A stretch of 40,666 nt of DNA from Marininema halotolerans (GCF_900116235.1 NZ_FPAA01000018.1:1-40666); one strand, 5' to 3'; positions 1-7,980 are shown, counted from the first letter of the stretch. Notes: generated by a model from the sequence alone, not told the origin. Translations and numbers: made by a program.

Positions 1-375
1 GACTTTCTCCATAAACTGTCTTCGAAGCTGATTCGTGAAAACCAAACGATCTGCATCGAAAATCTTGGTGTCAAGAACATGGTAAAGAATCACAAGTTAG
101 CCAAATCGATCACGGATGCATCCTGGTCGGAGTTTGTTGCCATGCTCACCTACAAGGCAGAATGGCATGGACGAAACGTGGTGAAGGTGGGGAAACAGTT
201 CCCTTCCAGTCAGCTATGCTCATCCTGTGGCAACCGCAATAAGAACGTAAAAAACCTCAACCTACGAGAATGGACATGTCCTACGTGCCACTCCCATCAT
301 GATCGAGACATCAATGCATCGAAGAACATTTTGCAAGAAGGACTTCGATTACTTGCCGTTGGGACGACGGTTTAA
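1..375 (+). CDS. tnpB: TnpB (IS200/IS605), C-terminal part, cut by window edge
   Basis: The reading frame is open from base 1, so only the last 125 residues of a TnpB of about 370-400 residues are seen. TnpB is an RNA-guided DNA endonuclease with a RuvC fold. Visible are the RuvC glutamate region ([11 protein letters not shown]), the zinc ribbon (CSSC, then CPTC 20 residues later) and the last RuvC aspartate in DRDINASKN. It is nearly identical to the third copy at 34333-35220 and has the same orientation. No damage is seen in this part; whether the upstream half is intact cannot be judged here. Confidence 0.93.
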   Translation, partial: DFLHKLSSKLIRENQTICIENLGVKNMVKNHKLAKSITDASWSEFVAMLTYKAEWHGRNVVKVGKQFPSSQLCSSCGNRNKNVKNLNLREWTCPTCHSHHDRDINASKNILQEGLRLLAVGTTV

Positions 376-457
376 GCTTGGATTTGATCCTGTCAGTCGA
401 TGGGAGCTTCCAAGAATCCCCCACCTCTTAGCGTTAGCGTAGGTGGGGGAGGTTCAA
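376..457 (+). ncRNA. IS605-type right end / probable TnpB guide-RNA scaffold
   Basis: The 82 bases after the tnpB stop are conserved in the two other tnpB copies and end in GGTTCAA. They contain a perfect 9-bp hairpin, CCCCCACCT paired with AGGTGGGGG. In this family the RNA reading through the tnpB 3' end and the right end is the guide RNA, and the guide is the flanking DNA after the end. Here it would begin near base 458, just before the barstar-like gene. That it is an RNA gene is inferred from the family. Confidence 0.55.
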
Positions 458-489
458 AATAAGTGTTTGGAGTTAAAGGGTGAGATAAC

Positions 490-1065
490 GTGCTGTCTAA
501 ATTGGATAAAATTATTAATTCTAATAAACCTAGAAATGCAGTGTGCACTTCTGAAAATAAAAACATAAATATAATATCGAATTATATTAAAAAAGAGGTA
601 CAGAATAATGAATGTATTTTGTATGAAATCGATGGAAGTAAAACTTTATCAGAAAAAAGTTTCTTCAAAGAATTTAGCAATAAGATGCCTTTAATAAAAG
701 GGTTTGGTCATAATATGGCTGCCTTTATGGATCTATTACGAACTTGTGGTTATGGATCGAACTCAGATTTTAATCATTATATATTGTGGGATAATGCTCA
801 CTTGCTTTATAAAAATAATCCTGACTTTTTTTATGAGGTTATCGATATAATGTTTGGTATTTCTAAAGAGTTGGTTGATTGCGAAAAGGAAAAAGACAAA
901 TTCCCTCTTGAATTTGTAGATTGGGAACCTACACTTTTAAGGTGTTTTATTGTTGCAGACCTTAGTATTCTCAAAGATAATTATGATTTTACAAAGCTTC
1001 ATGATGAATTTTGGAACCGAATATTTTATGATAGGGAATCGAATTCTGAATTATTGATGTTATAA
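490..1065 (+). CDS. barstar-like immunity protein
   Basis: 191 residues with a GTG start; AAAGGGTGAG lies a few bases upstream. Residues about 45-90 follow the barstar pattern: a YEIDGS strand, a helix, then GFGHNMAAFMDLLRT, matching the FGxNxDAxxDxL segment with which barstar-family proteins contact their RNase. A longer, less conserved C-terminal half follows. Barstar-family proteins inhibit barnase-type RNases and serve as immunity to polymorphic toxins. No toxin remnant lies immediately upstream; the gene starts 32 bases after a TnpB element end. Family call is moderate. Confidence 0.6.
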   Translation: MLSKLDKIINSNKPRNAVCTSENKNINIISNYIKKEVQNNECILYEIDGSKTLSEKSFFKEFSNKMPLIKGFGHNMAAFMDLLRTCGYGSNSDFNHYILWDNAHLLYKNNPDFFYEVIDIMFGISKELVDCEKEKDKFPLEFVDWEPTLLRCFIVADLSILKDNYDFTKLHDEFWNRIFYDRESNSELLML

Positions 1066-1129
1066 ACACAGAATTTAATAAGAAACATTGACAAGCTTAT
1101 TATACGAACAAAGTCTGCTACAAGAGAGT

Positions 1130-1345
1130 TAAGAAGGCACCGTCGGTCGGTATTGAGAAGATTCAAACCACTGCGGAGTATCCCTTCTAGGTCAAAGGGA
1201 AGAGGGTTGGGTGAATGCGAAGGATATGCAACGGGGAGATCCGAGGACGATAGAGGAAGCTTACTTGTAAAGCGCGTCACGATACGCAAAAGTACGTGAC
1301 GGTGTATAATTTTGAAGTAGAAGATTATCACACCCTATCATATGG
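1130..1345 (+). pseudogene. Hint (pretoxin) domain remnant
   Basis: Frame-broken relic of the intein-like Hint domain that precedes the toxin tip in WapA/Rhs proteins. In one frame 1210-1270 reads GWVNAKDMQRGD, typical of this domain; after frame changes 1300-1330 reads TVYNFEVEDYHT. There is a TAG in the EYPF segment near 1190 and a frame change between the two parts. Similar relics lie at 4872, 15013 and 23637. The rest of 1066-1414 shows nothing recognisable. Confidence 0.72.
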
Positions 1346-1414
1346 TAGCAAGAGTCAACGTAATTTTAAACGGCTTGTTCTTGATCATCAATCACGTCTA
1401 TTTATAAAAAAAGG

Positions 1415-2107
1415 ATGATAGTTATATCAATTTACCATGATATTATGAGTCAATTTGAAGAAGCTGCAAATTCATTTTCATTTCCAAATCCAGATAATTT
1501 TCATATAGACATGTCCCAAATGAGACTATCTGTTTTTAGAGATGAGCAACACTGGTTAATCACCTTTGAAATGGTGGGGTACTTTATACCTAGTCAAATA
1601 TTTATTAATGATTTATACGCTTTTGGTAATTGTATTGAAGAAGTAGGTCCTATTCAAATGTTTGAATTTATATCGGATGATAAAGGATCTGAATTCCCTT
1701 TTATAGATGAAGAAGGGAAGTTTATAGTTTCTCCAGTAGAAGAGATGTGTATAAAAATATGGGGGGAAGACATTAGTTATTTACCTAACTTAAATGACTA
1801 TCAAAAAGCTGGAATTGATAGGGAATCCTTTTCGCCAACTTCATTTATTAGAATGGTTGGTTATTTATATAATAATAAATTATGGTTGGAAGATGAAGAT
1901 ATTTTCTCTGCTTTGAATTTAGATAAAATAAGTTTATTCTATCGAACAGATAGTTGGAATCATGAATATGAGCACCCGAGTAAACACGGGTTTTTCGAAA
2001 ATCTTGCAAAAGCGATCCAAATTGGTGACCCGGATTTAATTAAAAATGAAACTCCGAATACCCATTGGAGTAATTGGAGTACAGATATTACAGATTCTGA
2101 TTATTAA
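1415..2107 (+). CDS. probable immunity protein, unassigned family
   Basis: 230 residues, acidic and aromatic-rich, with no signal peptide or membrane segment. Family not recognised with confidence. The ATG at 1415 has an AAAAAAGG directly against it, which is too close for a normal site; the ATG at 1445 has none, so the gene may have lost its natural 5' end. It lies between a Hint remnant and a Rhs core fragment, the usual place of an immunity gene. The function is inferred from position only. Confidence 0.6.
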   Translation: MIVISIYHDIMSQFEEAANSFSFPNPDNFHIDMSQMRLSVFRDEQHWLITFEMVGYFIPSQIFINDLYAFGNCIEEVGPIQMFEFISDDKGSEFPFIDEEGKFIVSPVEEMCIKIWGEDISYLPNLNDYQKAGIDRESFSPTSFIRMVGYLYNNKLWLEDEDIFSALNLDKISLFYRTDSWNHEYEHPSKHGFFENLAKAIQIGDPDLIKNETPNTHWSNWSTDITDSDY

Positions 2108-2115
2108 TCATCCTC

Positions 2116-2523
2116 CACCAGTCTGTCCGAGCGTTTCAGTAAGGATTTTCTCTGGAACCACAGTGGGACAGGGGAAGACATCTTTACCTGGAACTTCTCC
2201 ATTCCGGGAGACACCTGCTATGATGTCTATGTGCGCTACCTCAGCTACAAGGACCGCGCCACGGATGCGCCTTATACGATTAACTATGCTGGGGGTAGCA
2301 CCGTCAAAAAGGTGAACCAGTAAGAGAATAGGGGCAGTAGGTAAGCGTTGGTACCTATGCTTTTAAAAAAGGGGATGGGCAAAAAATCACCTTGAGTAAT
2401 GATGCCATCGGCACCGTGATCGCCGATGCGGTGCGCCTGGTGGAACACACCACGGAGAAAGACCCTGAGAAGAAAGCCTTCACCTACGGCTACGATGCCA
2501 TCGGCAAATCAAGTTGGCAATAA
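2116..2523 (+). pseudogene. WapA/Rhs core fragment: golvesin-like domain and YD repeat
   Basis: GC-richer than its neighbours. One frame reads FLWNHSGTGEDIFTWNFSIP and then DAPYTINYAGGSTVKKVNQ, the golvesin C-terminal-like beta-sandwich found in large Rhs/WapA proteins. It stops at TAA; a shifted frame continues as SVGTYAFKKGDGQKITLSND and ADAVRLVEH, then FTYGYDAIGKS, a YD repeat. A TAA at 2521 ends it, and the toxin tip follows in the same frame. It is a displaced fragment of a large surface toxin. Confidence 0.8.
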
Positions 2524-2532
2524 TGTAGGGTA

Positions 2533-2757
2533 TTGGTGATTCGGTTTGCAAAAGGAGCGAATCAAAAGGGGCAAGTTAGAAGTCAAGGTTCGTCCCTTTC
2601 CAGTAAGCATCGTGAATGGGATATCGATCATCAACCTGCGTGGACAAATAGAAATTTCCCAGATGGAGCTAAACGCAAAGGGGTATTAGATGATTATCAA
2701 AGAGAAACAAGGTTTGACTGCGCTTCTTGCAATCGAAGTCGAGGAAATAGGGAGTAG
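2533..2757 (+). CDS. orphan HNH-type nuclease toxin tip
   Basis: 74 codons from a TTG; the frame continues upstream across one TAA into the Rhs fragment, so this is a toxin C-terminal tip rather than a free gene. WDIDHQPAW supplies the D-H pair of an HNH nuclease, and CASCNRSRGNR supplies the conserved Asn with a CxxC that probably binds zinc. No stop or frameshift interrupts the domain. The SUFU-family gene starts 9 bases after its stop and is the likely cognate immunity gene. No convincing ribosome binding site, so it is probably silent unless rejoined to a toxin gene. Confidence 0.68.
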   Translation: MVIRFAKGANQKGQVRSQGSSLSSKHREWDIDHQPAWTNRNFPDGAKRKGVLDDYQRETRFDCASCNRSRGNRE

Positions 2758-2766
2758 AAAAAGTAC

Positions 2767-3333
2767 ATGGATAACTATATCAGCTTTTTAGAAAAACAGT
2801 TGGGGGAAATTGAGTGTGGGTGGCGGGTAGGTGAAGGAAGTAATTATCCATTCAATATTGTGAAATACAAACGAGGTCCTTTTCCGGGGACGGTAACCTA
2901 TTCTACTCTAGGGATAAGTCATCATAATTTGAAATACTCGGATTCACAAAAAGAAATTAGACAAGAGCTACTTATAGTAGCTGATTTGAATTTTGGGGAT
3001 CAAAATATTCCTGGTATTCTCGAACAAGTAGGAATGAAAGCATTGGAAACTCATTCGCCGTATCTAAGGGGAGAAGTTATCGGTCCCAGAGGGCCATTGT
3101 TTCAAGACTCTTCTTTAGAAGCATTATATGTTTCTATACCTGTGTACTTTCCAGATTCATTTCATGTATTTCATAAGGATAAGGATGTACCAATTGTTCA
3201 AGCGTGGTTAATTCCCATAACTTCAGCTGAAGCTAAATTTGTTCATAAAAACGGATGGAATAAATTCGAAGATAAACTTGAAAAAGTAGACCCTGATTTA
3301 ATTGATTTTAACCGGACTAGTATTATTGACTGA
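2767..3333 (+). CDS. SUFU-family immunity protein
   Basis: 188 residues. The middle part GTVTYSTLGISHH followed by IRQELLIVAD is the core of the suppressor-of-fused (SUFU) domain, and the tail AWLIPITSAEAKFVHKNGW is the usual end. SUFU domains are a known immunity superfamily of polymorphic toxins. It lies 9 bases downstream of the HNH toxin tip, which makes that nuclease its probable target. A hairpin with T-rich tail follows. A more diverged SUFU gene lies at 12700. Well supported as family; the pairing is inferred from adjacency. Confidence 0.85.
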   Translation: MDNYISFLEKQLGEIECGWRVGEGSNYPFNIVKYKRGPFPGTVTYSTLGISHHNLKYSDSQKEIRQELLIVADLNFGDQNIPGILEQVGMKALETHSPYLRGEVIGPRGPLFQDSSLEALYVSIPVYFPDSFHVFHKDKDVPIVQAWLIPITSAEAKFVHKNGWNKFEDKLEKVDPDLIDFNRTSIID

Positions 3334-3349
3334 TATATACTGAGAACTC

Positions 3350-3390
3350 ACCTTTCGCAGGGGTTTTCTTCGCGGAAAGGTATTTTGCAT
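3350..3390 (+). terminator. intrinsic terminator after the SUFU gene
   Basis: ACCTTTCGC pairs imperfectly with GCGGAAAGGT across a 12-base loop and is followed by ATTTTGC. Confidence 0.55.
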
Positions 3391-3407
3391 AATACTTGAG
3401 GGTATAT

Positions 3408-3483
3408 TCGAAGACAGATTAAGTACGAACGCTAGTGATGTACAATATGTTTAAACGAATTACTAGAATGAGAGGAATTAGTA
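3408..3483 (+). repeat. conserved leader of SMI1 genes (copy 1 of 2)
   Basis: The 76 bases before this SMI1 copy are almost identical to 13336-13410 before another SMI1 copy. The GTACAATA part and GAATTACT..GAATGRGAGGAAT are also kept before the copies at 9469, 11371 and 23150. TACAAT could be a -10 element, but no good -35 is visible. The leader was evidently duplicated together with the gene. Confidence 0.6.
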
Positions 3484-3940
3484 ATGAACAAACAGGAAAT
3501 AATCGCACAGATGATGAAAGATTACGCTGTAAAAGGTGAGGGCTATTTCGACCCAATGCCCGAGAGTAAAATTATAAGAAGCGGAAGCGTTGCTAGAGGT
3601 AAATTTCCCAGATAGTTACAAATGGTATATTCAGAACTATGGTCATGGAGGCGTTGAGGGGGTAGAGATCTTAGGGATCGCCCACATTGCTATGCCTGTC
3701 GTGGAGGAAACTGTTCATTACAGACAGCATGGATTGCCTCCACAGTATGTTGTCGTTGAGGATTGTGGCGAATATGTGTACTGTTTGGATACATCCCGAA
3801 TGGAGAATGGGGAGTGCCCTATAATAAACTGGGCAATATGGGAACCTATCGCTATCGATAAATTTGACGATTTCTACAGTTTTTTAGTTGATAGATTTCA
3901 AGAGGAAATTGATAATCTGGATGACGATGACGAGTTGTAA
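3484..3940 (+). pseudogene. SMI1/KNR4 immunity gene, frameshifted (copy 1)
   Basis: Compared with the intact copy at 13411, one extra base near 3575 (TAAAATTATAAG for TAAATTAAAAG) shifts the frame after PMPESK, giving a stop at 3613. The rest is intact in the other frame, with the SMI1/KNR4 core FPDSYKWYIQNYGHGG, LPPQYVVVEDCGEYVYCLDT and NGECPIINW. SMI1/KNR4 proteins are broad immunity proteins of nuclease toxins. The TTG at 3590 could start a protein without the first helices, but no ribosome site supports that. Confidence 0.85.
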
Positions 3941-3972
3941 TTACTATAAATGAATTCCCTATGTTTTTTAAG

Positions 3973-4000
3973 CTGTCGATAATTTTGCGACAGTTTTTTT
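3973..4000 (+). terminator. intrinsic terminator after SMI1 copy 1
   Basis: CTGTCG and CGACAG flank a 9-base loop and are followed by seven T. Confidence 0.75.
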
Positions 4001-4114
4001 ATCTAACATTGAAACACTTTCACTATTATGGAATTGTAAACGGAGAATGAATAGAATTAAATACTATTCATGTCTTCTGTTGGAAGAGGGGACGGTTATA
4101 AATCCCGCATACAT

Positions 4115-4340
4115 TTAGTGAGCTGGATGGGCATATCAACTCCTGGGGTGGGGGAAGGGCTTAAGTATAAAGAAGATCAGTGACAATCGATTGAAAAGAA
4201 GGGGAATTGATGCCCTTGAATTAAAGAGAGAATGGCTTGAAAGGAAGGCTAAAATCGCCCGCTATGATTTGTATTATGATTAAAATACAAGTCAAATATA
4301 TATGTATCGTAAAGGGGAAAGGTGAAAGAATACCAACAGA
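4115..4340 (+). pseudogene. toxin C-terminal remnant with Rhs junction scrap
   Basis: Near 4120 the bases read ELDGHI, the end of a Rhs core. From 4179 a frame reads SDNRLKRRGIDALELKREW and then ARYDLYYD before a stop at 4281; shifted frames continue as QIYMYRKGE and GERIPTE. This looks like the 3' end of a polymorphic toxin domain (RRGIDAxELKxEWL, YDLY, then IYMYRKG) with several small indels. Toxin class not assigned. The DUF4279 gene follows. The remainder of 3941-4428 shows nothing else. Confidence 0.6.
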
Positions 4341-4428
4341 ATAGTATATAAAATAACATTAAAATAATGTATTAACAAATAATTTAACCATTAATATTGC
4401 GCAGAGAAGAAAAAGGAGAAGATCTTGT

Positions 4429-4830
4429 ATGGATAAAACAACGATCATGGTTGAATTTGCGGTAATGGGTGACGAATTTCCTCCAGATGAAGTAACAAAG
4501 GCATTATCCATTAAACCGACTAGTTCATGGTTAAAGGGAGAAAAGATAGCGGATAAAAATATCACAAGAAAAGAAACTAGTTGGGCTATAAGTACTGGTT
4601 ATGAAGAGTCTCTTGATATGAATGAACAATTACAAAAAATAATAGTGTTATTTGAAAATAAAAAAGCAGATTTACGTCGTGTTTCTAAGTTATATGAATT
4701 GGATTGCAAGTTTTTTGTAGTTATAAAAATAGTGGAAAATTATTGCCCGGGAATATATATAGATTGTGCTTTGGTGGATTTTTTGCGCGAAATAAAGGCG
4801 GAGATTGATATGGATCTGTATGTAACTTGA
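4429..4830 (+). CDS. DUF4279 family, probable immunity protein
   Basis: 133 residues; an AAAAGGAG ribosome site precedes the ATG. The N-terminus follows DUF4279: VEFAVMGDEFPPDEVTKALS, then IKPTSSWLKGEKI and a TSWAIST segment, with helix NEQLQKIIVLFENKKADLR. DUF4279 proteins are small alpha/beta proteins frequent among toxin-immunity loci. A toxin tail remnant lies directly upstream and may come from its former partner. A Hint remnant begins 40 bases after its stop. Confidence 0.75.
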   Translation: MDKTTIMVEFAVMGDEFPPDEVTKALSIKPTSSWLKGEKIADKNITRKETSWAISTGYEESLDMNEQLQKIIVLFENKKADLRRVSKLYELDCKFFVVIKIVENYCPGIYIDCALVDFLREIKAEIDMDLYVT

Positions 4831-4871
4831 TGTTCAATGACCACTATGTTTACCCGGTATCCTATACATAA

Positions 4872-4981
4872 GGTGCTGTAAAGCGTGTCACTGTGAAGAA
4901 AACCCCGTGACCGTGTATAATTTCGAGGTAGAAGATTACCACACGTACTTTGTTTCGGATGAGCATGTGTGGGTAACCTTA
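4872..4981 (+). pseudogene. Hint domain remnant
   Basis: AVKRVTVKKTP, then after a one-base shift TVYNFEVEDYHTYFVSDEHV. This is the end of the Hint pretoxin domain of WapA/Rhs toxins. The expected VHN at the junction is replaced by VWVTL, and the frame runs on into noncoding sequence. Confidence 0.82.
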
Positions 4982-5120
4982 CGAATTAAGGGGACTATTG
5001 GGAATGATCAGCTGACTTATATTATGGTAAGGGTTCAGTTGATGGTAACAGGGTGAAGCATATATAAGCACATGCTTCACCAGATCCTACAAAAAGAAAC
5101 CATACCGTTGATTAATGAAG

Positions 5121-5290
5121 CATGGACAAAGAAAGGGACCTCCGTTAAAAAATGATCCAGGTGCATATCTAGTTCCTATGGGAAGAGTTGTAGGTACAAA
5201 TGGGGAGACTGAGACTACTATTAGAATAGTAGTGAAACCAGGACATTTAAGATAATAACGGCTTATCCTCATAGTTTTTATAACCTCAAT
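5121..5290 (+). pseudogene. toxin C-terminal remnant ending in IITAYP
   Basis: From 5121 a frame reads HGQRKGPPLKNDPGAYLVPM and then GETETTIRIVVKPG, stopping at 5253; one base off, it continues KIITAYPHSFYNL. A run of beta strands ending in an IITAYP-type strand is common in polymorphic RNase toxins of the EndoU/colicin-like BECR fold. The class is an inference; the frameshift and missing upstream half show it is dead. The small zinc-ribbon gene follows after a terminator. Confidence 0.6.
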
Positions 5291-5293
5291 TTG

Positions 5294-5324
5294 TCAGGTG
5301 AAGTTAAACTTCACCTGATTCTAT
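5294..5324 (+). terminator. intrinsic terminator
   Basis: Perfect 10-bp stem TCAGGTGAAG / CTTCACCTGA with a 5-base loop and a TTCTAT tail. It separates the toxin remnant from the next gene. Confidence 0.65.
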
Positions 5325-5354
5325 ACTTTTAAAAATTGATTTAGGAGGTTACCC

Positions 5355-5612
5355 ATGGAGATATTTCAAGATAAAGTAGTATGTCCTCGTTGTAATGGGA
5401 ATGGCCTGATTTTTAAAGCTAAAATAAGTGAGTTGGATCTGATAATCTATGTTTGTGATGAATGTGATGCAACTTGGGGGAATGAAGATGATATTTTATT
5501 TAATAAATTTAGTGATTTAAGTATATTTATAAATAATTTTGGTCTAAATGAGGATGAGGTAAATATCAATATCATTACTTATTATTGGTATAGTAAAAAT
5601 AAAGAGAATTAA
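5355..5612 (+). CDS. small zinc-ribbon protein, probable immunity protein
   Basis: 85 residues with a strong TTAGGAGGT ribosome site. CPRC at residues 9-12 and CDEC at 34-37 make a probable zinc ribbon, followed by an acidic C-terminal half. It follows a toxin remnant, as an immunity gene would, but the family was not recognised and the role is inferred from position. Confidence 0.65.
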   Translation: MEIFQDKVVCPRCNGNGLIFKAKISELDLIIYVCDECDATWGNEDDILFNKFSDLSIFINNFGLNEDEVNINIITYYWYSKNKEN

Positions 5613-5667
5613 TAGGGTGTTTTTGCATAGTGCGAGTATAAAGTCGCTTTCAGTAATGAGGTGAGAA

Positions 5668-6050
5668 CCTTGTAAGAAGGCGGCATTCTGGGCACTTACG
5701 GCTACAGCCTATACAGAGAAGACCAACCGAGCGCAGATGTACAAGCCCTATCGCTATACCACAAGCGCTGGGACCCGGATGCGGAAAGTTACAACATGGA
5801 CTTCCGGAACTACGACCCCACATGCCCGCTTTGACACTCGGGACGCCTACAGCGATGCTTCCCAGGACCTGGGACTCGCGATGGACATGGCTACGGATAG
5901 CCGCTATGCCTTTGCTGTAGGAAATCTGATCACGTATAGGGAGTTGGATGGGCATATCAGCATGGTAGCTGGGGTTTATCAGAGTAATCCAGTGGGTGAC
6001 TATACCAAAGGTGAAAATTTGGTAACAAGTACGATGAAGGTCTCATCCAA
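5668..6050 (+). pseudogene. Rhs/WapA core remnant
   Basis: GC-rich block. In shifting frames it reads GILGTYGYSLYREDQPSADV, LYHKRWDPDAESYNMDFRNY, ARFDTRDAYSDASQDLGLAM and SRYAFAVGNLITYRELDGHI, the conserved end of the RHS repeat-associated core. At least two frame changes are present. After GHIS the frame runs on open to 6120 (SMVAGVYQSNP onward), perhaps the start of a lost toxin tip, and overlaps the next gene by 16 bases. Confidence 0.85.
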
Positions 6051-6104
6051 ATGTTTGGACATAAAAAAATTTGTATTAGCAGATGGGGAAGTGAGGAAGA
6101 TAAA

Positions 6105-6533
6105 ATGGAAATTGAAATAATTCCATATCAAGGAATTATAGTTGAGGGGAAAGACATTTCATTGGGTATGAAAAGAAATGAAATATGGGAGGTATTGGGT
6201 AAGCCCATAAGTCAATTCAAAAAAACGTATTTGAGCGAACAATTGACAGATGAATATACAGGAATGCACGTGTTTTATAATAACGAAGATAAATGTGTAG
6301 CGATAGAGATGAATGATAGTTCATCTCCTGAATTTAAAGGCAGTTTTTTTTTCGATAAAAAGTTTGATGAAATTAAGCGATTGTTTGTTGAAATGGGCGA
6401 TGACTCACTTGAAGTAGATGATAGTGGACTTACCTCTATTAAATACGGAATTGGTATATATATACCTGACATCGAAGAAAACGGGAATGTTGACGGCGTG
6501 ATCGTATTTAAAAAAGGATACTATGAAGATTAA
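6105..6533 (+). CDS. probable immunity protein, unassigned family
   Basis: 142 residues from the ATG at 6105, chosen because GTGAGGAAG lies 6-7 bases upstream; an earlier ATG at 6051 has no ribosome site. Pattern: IIVEGKDISLGMKRNEIWEV, LGKP, a DEYTGMHVFYNN strand, and a conserved C-terminal half with GIGIYIPD and VDGVIVFKKGYYE. Small soluble alpha/beta protein. A T9 tract within codons for FFF near 6340 is a possible slippage spot. It follows the Rhs core remnant. Role inferred. Confidence 0.65.
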   Translation: MEIEIIPYQGIIVEGKDISLGMKRNEIWEVLGKPISQFKKTYLSEQLTDEYTGMHVFYNNEDKCVAIEMNDSSSPEFKGSFFFDKKFDEIKRLFVEMGDDSLEVDDSGLTSIKYGIGIYIPDIEENGNVDGVIVFKKGYYED

Positions 6534-6791
6534 ACAACAAGGGGTAACATTTCCTAGGATCGGCTTTTTATATATTAATAATATTGATTGACTTTCCCAT
6601 TTAAAAAGATAATTACATTAGAATTAAATTTGTGAAAAGTATAATTAATTCCTTCAAGGTATAATTGAAAGAGGGATAATTATTATGTTTAGTTCTATTT
6701 TAATTTAATATAAAAACTATTTTAAGAATTAATATTGGTAAATTATAAATAAATAATACATAAATCATTTTTTATGGTGGAGGAATCAGTT

Positions 6792-7256
6792 GTGAACAAA
6801 CGGGAAACAATCGCACAGATGATGAGGGATTATGGAGAACAAGGACTAACTTTCTTCGGATCAATATCCGAGAGTACAGTCAAAGAAGCGGAAACGATGT
6901 TAAATGTTACGCTTCCGGAAAGTTATAATTGGTATGTTCAGAGCTATGGTCATGGGGGTGTTGAAGGATCAGGTATTTTAGGAATTATCGAAAGTGACAT
7001 GCCTGTTATGCCTGTTGTAGAAACGACTCTTGATTATAGACAATATGGATTGCCTCAACAGTATGTTGTCGTTGAGGATTGTGACGAATTTATTTACTGC
7101 TTGGATACAGCGCAAATAAAAAATGGTGAGTGCCCTGTAATTAACTGGGCAATATCTGACCCTGTTGCAATCCCTCAATCTGATGAATTCCTTAGTTTTT
7201 TAATAGAATCTTTTCAAGTAATAGTTGATAATTTAGATGAGGAAGATGATATTTGA
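6792..7256 (+). CDS. SMI1/KNR4 immunity protein (copy 2, intact)
   Basis: 154 residues from the GTG at 6792. The ATG at 6774 overlaps the ribosome site GGTGGAGG, and the GTG aligns with the MNKQE start of the other copies. The core is complete: LPESYNWYVQSYGHGGVEG, LPQQYVVVEDCDEFIYCLDT, NGECPVINW and an acidic tail. This copy has diverged most from the near-identical group at 3484, 13411 and 23150. About 250 bases of AT-rich intergenic DNA precede it with no recognisable relic. Confidence 0.9.
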   Translation: MNKRETIAQMMRDYGEQGLTFFGSISESTVKEAETMLNVTLPESYNWYVQSYGHGGVEGSGILGIIESDMPVMPVVETTLDYRQYGLPQQYVVVEDCDEFIYCLDTAQIKNGECPVINWAISDPVAIPQSDEFLSFLIESFQVIVDNLDEEDDI

Positions 7257-7271
7257 TTATTTCTGTTTTTT

Positions 7272-7304
7272 AAGCTGTTGTTATTGTTTCGGCAGCTTTT
7301 TTGT
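7272..7304 (+). terminator. intrinsic terminator after SMI1 copy 2
   Basis: AAGCTG / CAGCTT stem followed by TTTTTTG, similar to the terminator at 3973. Confidence 0.6.
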
Positions 7305-7329
7305 GATCTTGGAGGCATTGCAGTTCATG

Positions 7330-7475
7330 GTGGAATTTTATTCGCATTGTCTACAACGGATGGGCATGTCTGGGTGCATAATCCATGCGGTCGTTCTATT
7401 CAATTAATAATAGGTATTACAATGATTACTTTAAGGTGCTTCGGTACTTTATCTTTTAAATTGAATAAGAATTGA
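7330..7475 (+). pseudogene. Hint-to-toxin junction scrap
   Basis: One frame reads TTDGHVWVHNPCGRS. The VWVHN motif marks the point where the Hint domain ends and the variable toxin tip begins in WapA/Rhs proteins. About 30 unassigned codons follow before the stop at 7475, ten bases ahead of the ComJ-like start. Whether they belong to a NucA-like toxin cannot be told. Confidence 0.6.
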
Positions 7476-7485
7476 GGTGTTCAAT

Positions 7486-7980
7486 ATGAATAAGACATGG
7501 GATCGGGTTAGTTTAGATATATCTTTTTCTCAACTTTGTGTGTTTCGTGCAGATTTGAAAAATCCTTTTAATGATTGGGTCGATGAGCATGTGGAACAAG
7601 GATTTTCTTGGCGCCCTGGTTCTGTCTCATTTGCAGCATTATCCGATTGGGAATGCGACATAATCGTAAGTGTAAAAAACGAAATGCAGTTGAATGACGA
7701 CTGCGTCCGTTCAATTGTAGTTCCATTTTATGTTGATAATGAAGAGGTTGCAGTAAGCAGTATCATGTCTGAAGAATATATCTTTAAAGTTCCTAAGGGG
7801 GTTTATGAACTATCTTTTCATGCTACTCCCTTAGAGGTGTCTGAAGAAGATGGGCTTTTTAGAGTAAGGTATGAACTGATTTTTATAAAATCGGATTTGC
7901 CAAAACCGAGAATACTTATAGCCGATGATGAATTAAAGCCCCCAAAAGAGTTTTTAATGCATACAAATGCTGCTTTATAG
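7486..7980 (+). CDS. ComJ/Nin-like nuclease inhibitor
   Basis: 164 residues from ATG 7486 with TTGAGGTG upstream. It aligns with the Bacillus competence protein ComJ (Nin), inhibitor of the DNA-entry nuclease NucA: FRADLKNPFNDWVDEHVEQG and SVSFAAL at the N-terminus, then VPFYVDNEEVAVSSIMSEEY and KVPKGVYELSFHATP. No nucA gene is in the window, so it is more likely immunity to a NucA/NucB-type toxin tip than a competence factor. Family call good, role inferred. Confidence 0.8.
   Translation: MNKTWDRVSLDISFSQLCVFRADLKNPFNDWVDEHVEQGFSWRPGSVSFAALSDWECDIIVSVKNEMQLNDDCVRSIVVPFYVDNEEVAVSSIMSEEYIFKVPKGVYELSFHATPLEVSEEDGLFRVRYELIFIKSDLPKPRILIADDELKPPKEFLMHTNAAL

Noticed and set aside
1026-1331. Minus-strand frame of 101 codons over the Hint remnant
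   Set aside because: No ribosome site or recognisable motif; it is antisense to relic toxin sequence with clear plus-strand homology.
2046-2315. Plus-strand frame of 89 codons over the golvesin fragment
   Set aside because: Wrong frame: another frame gives the recognisable golvesin-like sequence.
4872-4981. Intact intein or active Hint protease
   Set aside because: The catalytic N-terminal part is missing and the frame is shifted; only the end of the domain remains.
5650-5955. Minus-strand 101-codon frame over the Rhs core remnant
   Set aside because: GC-rich shadow of the plus-strand Rhs frames; no motif, no start site.
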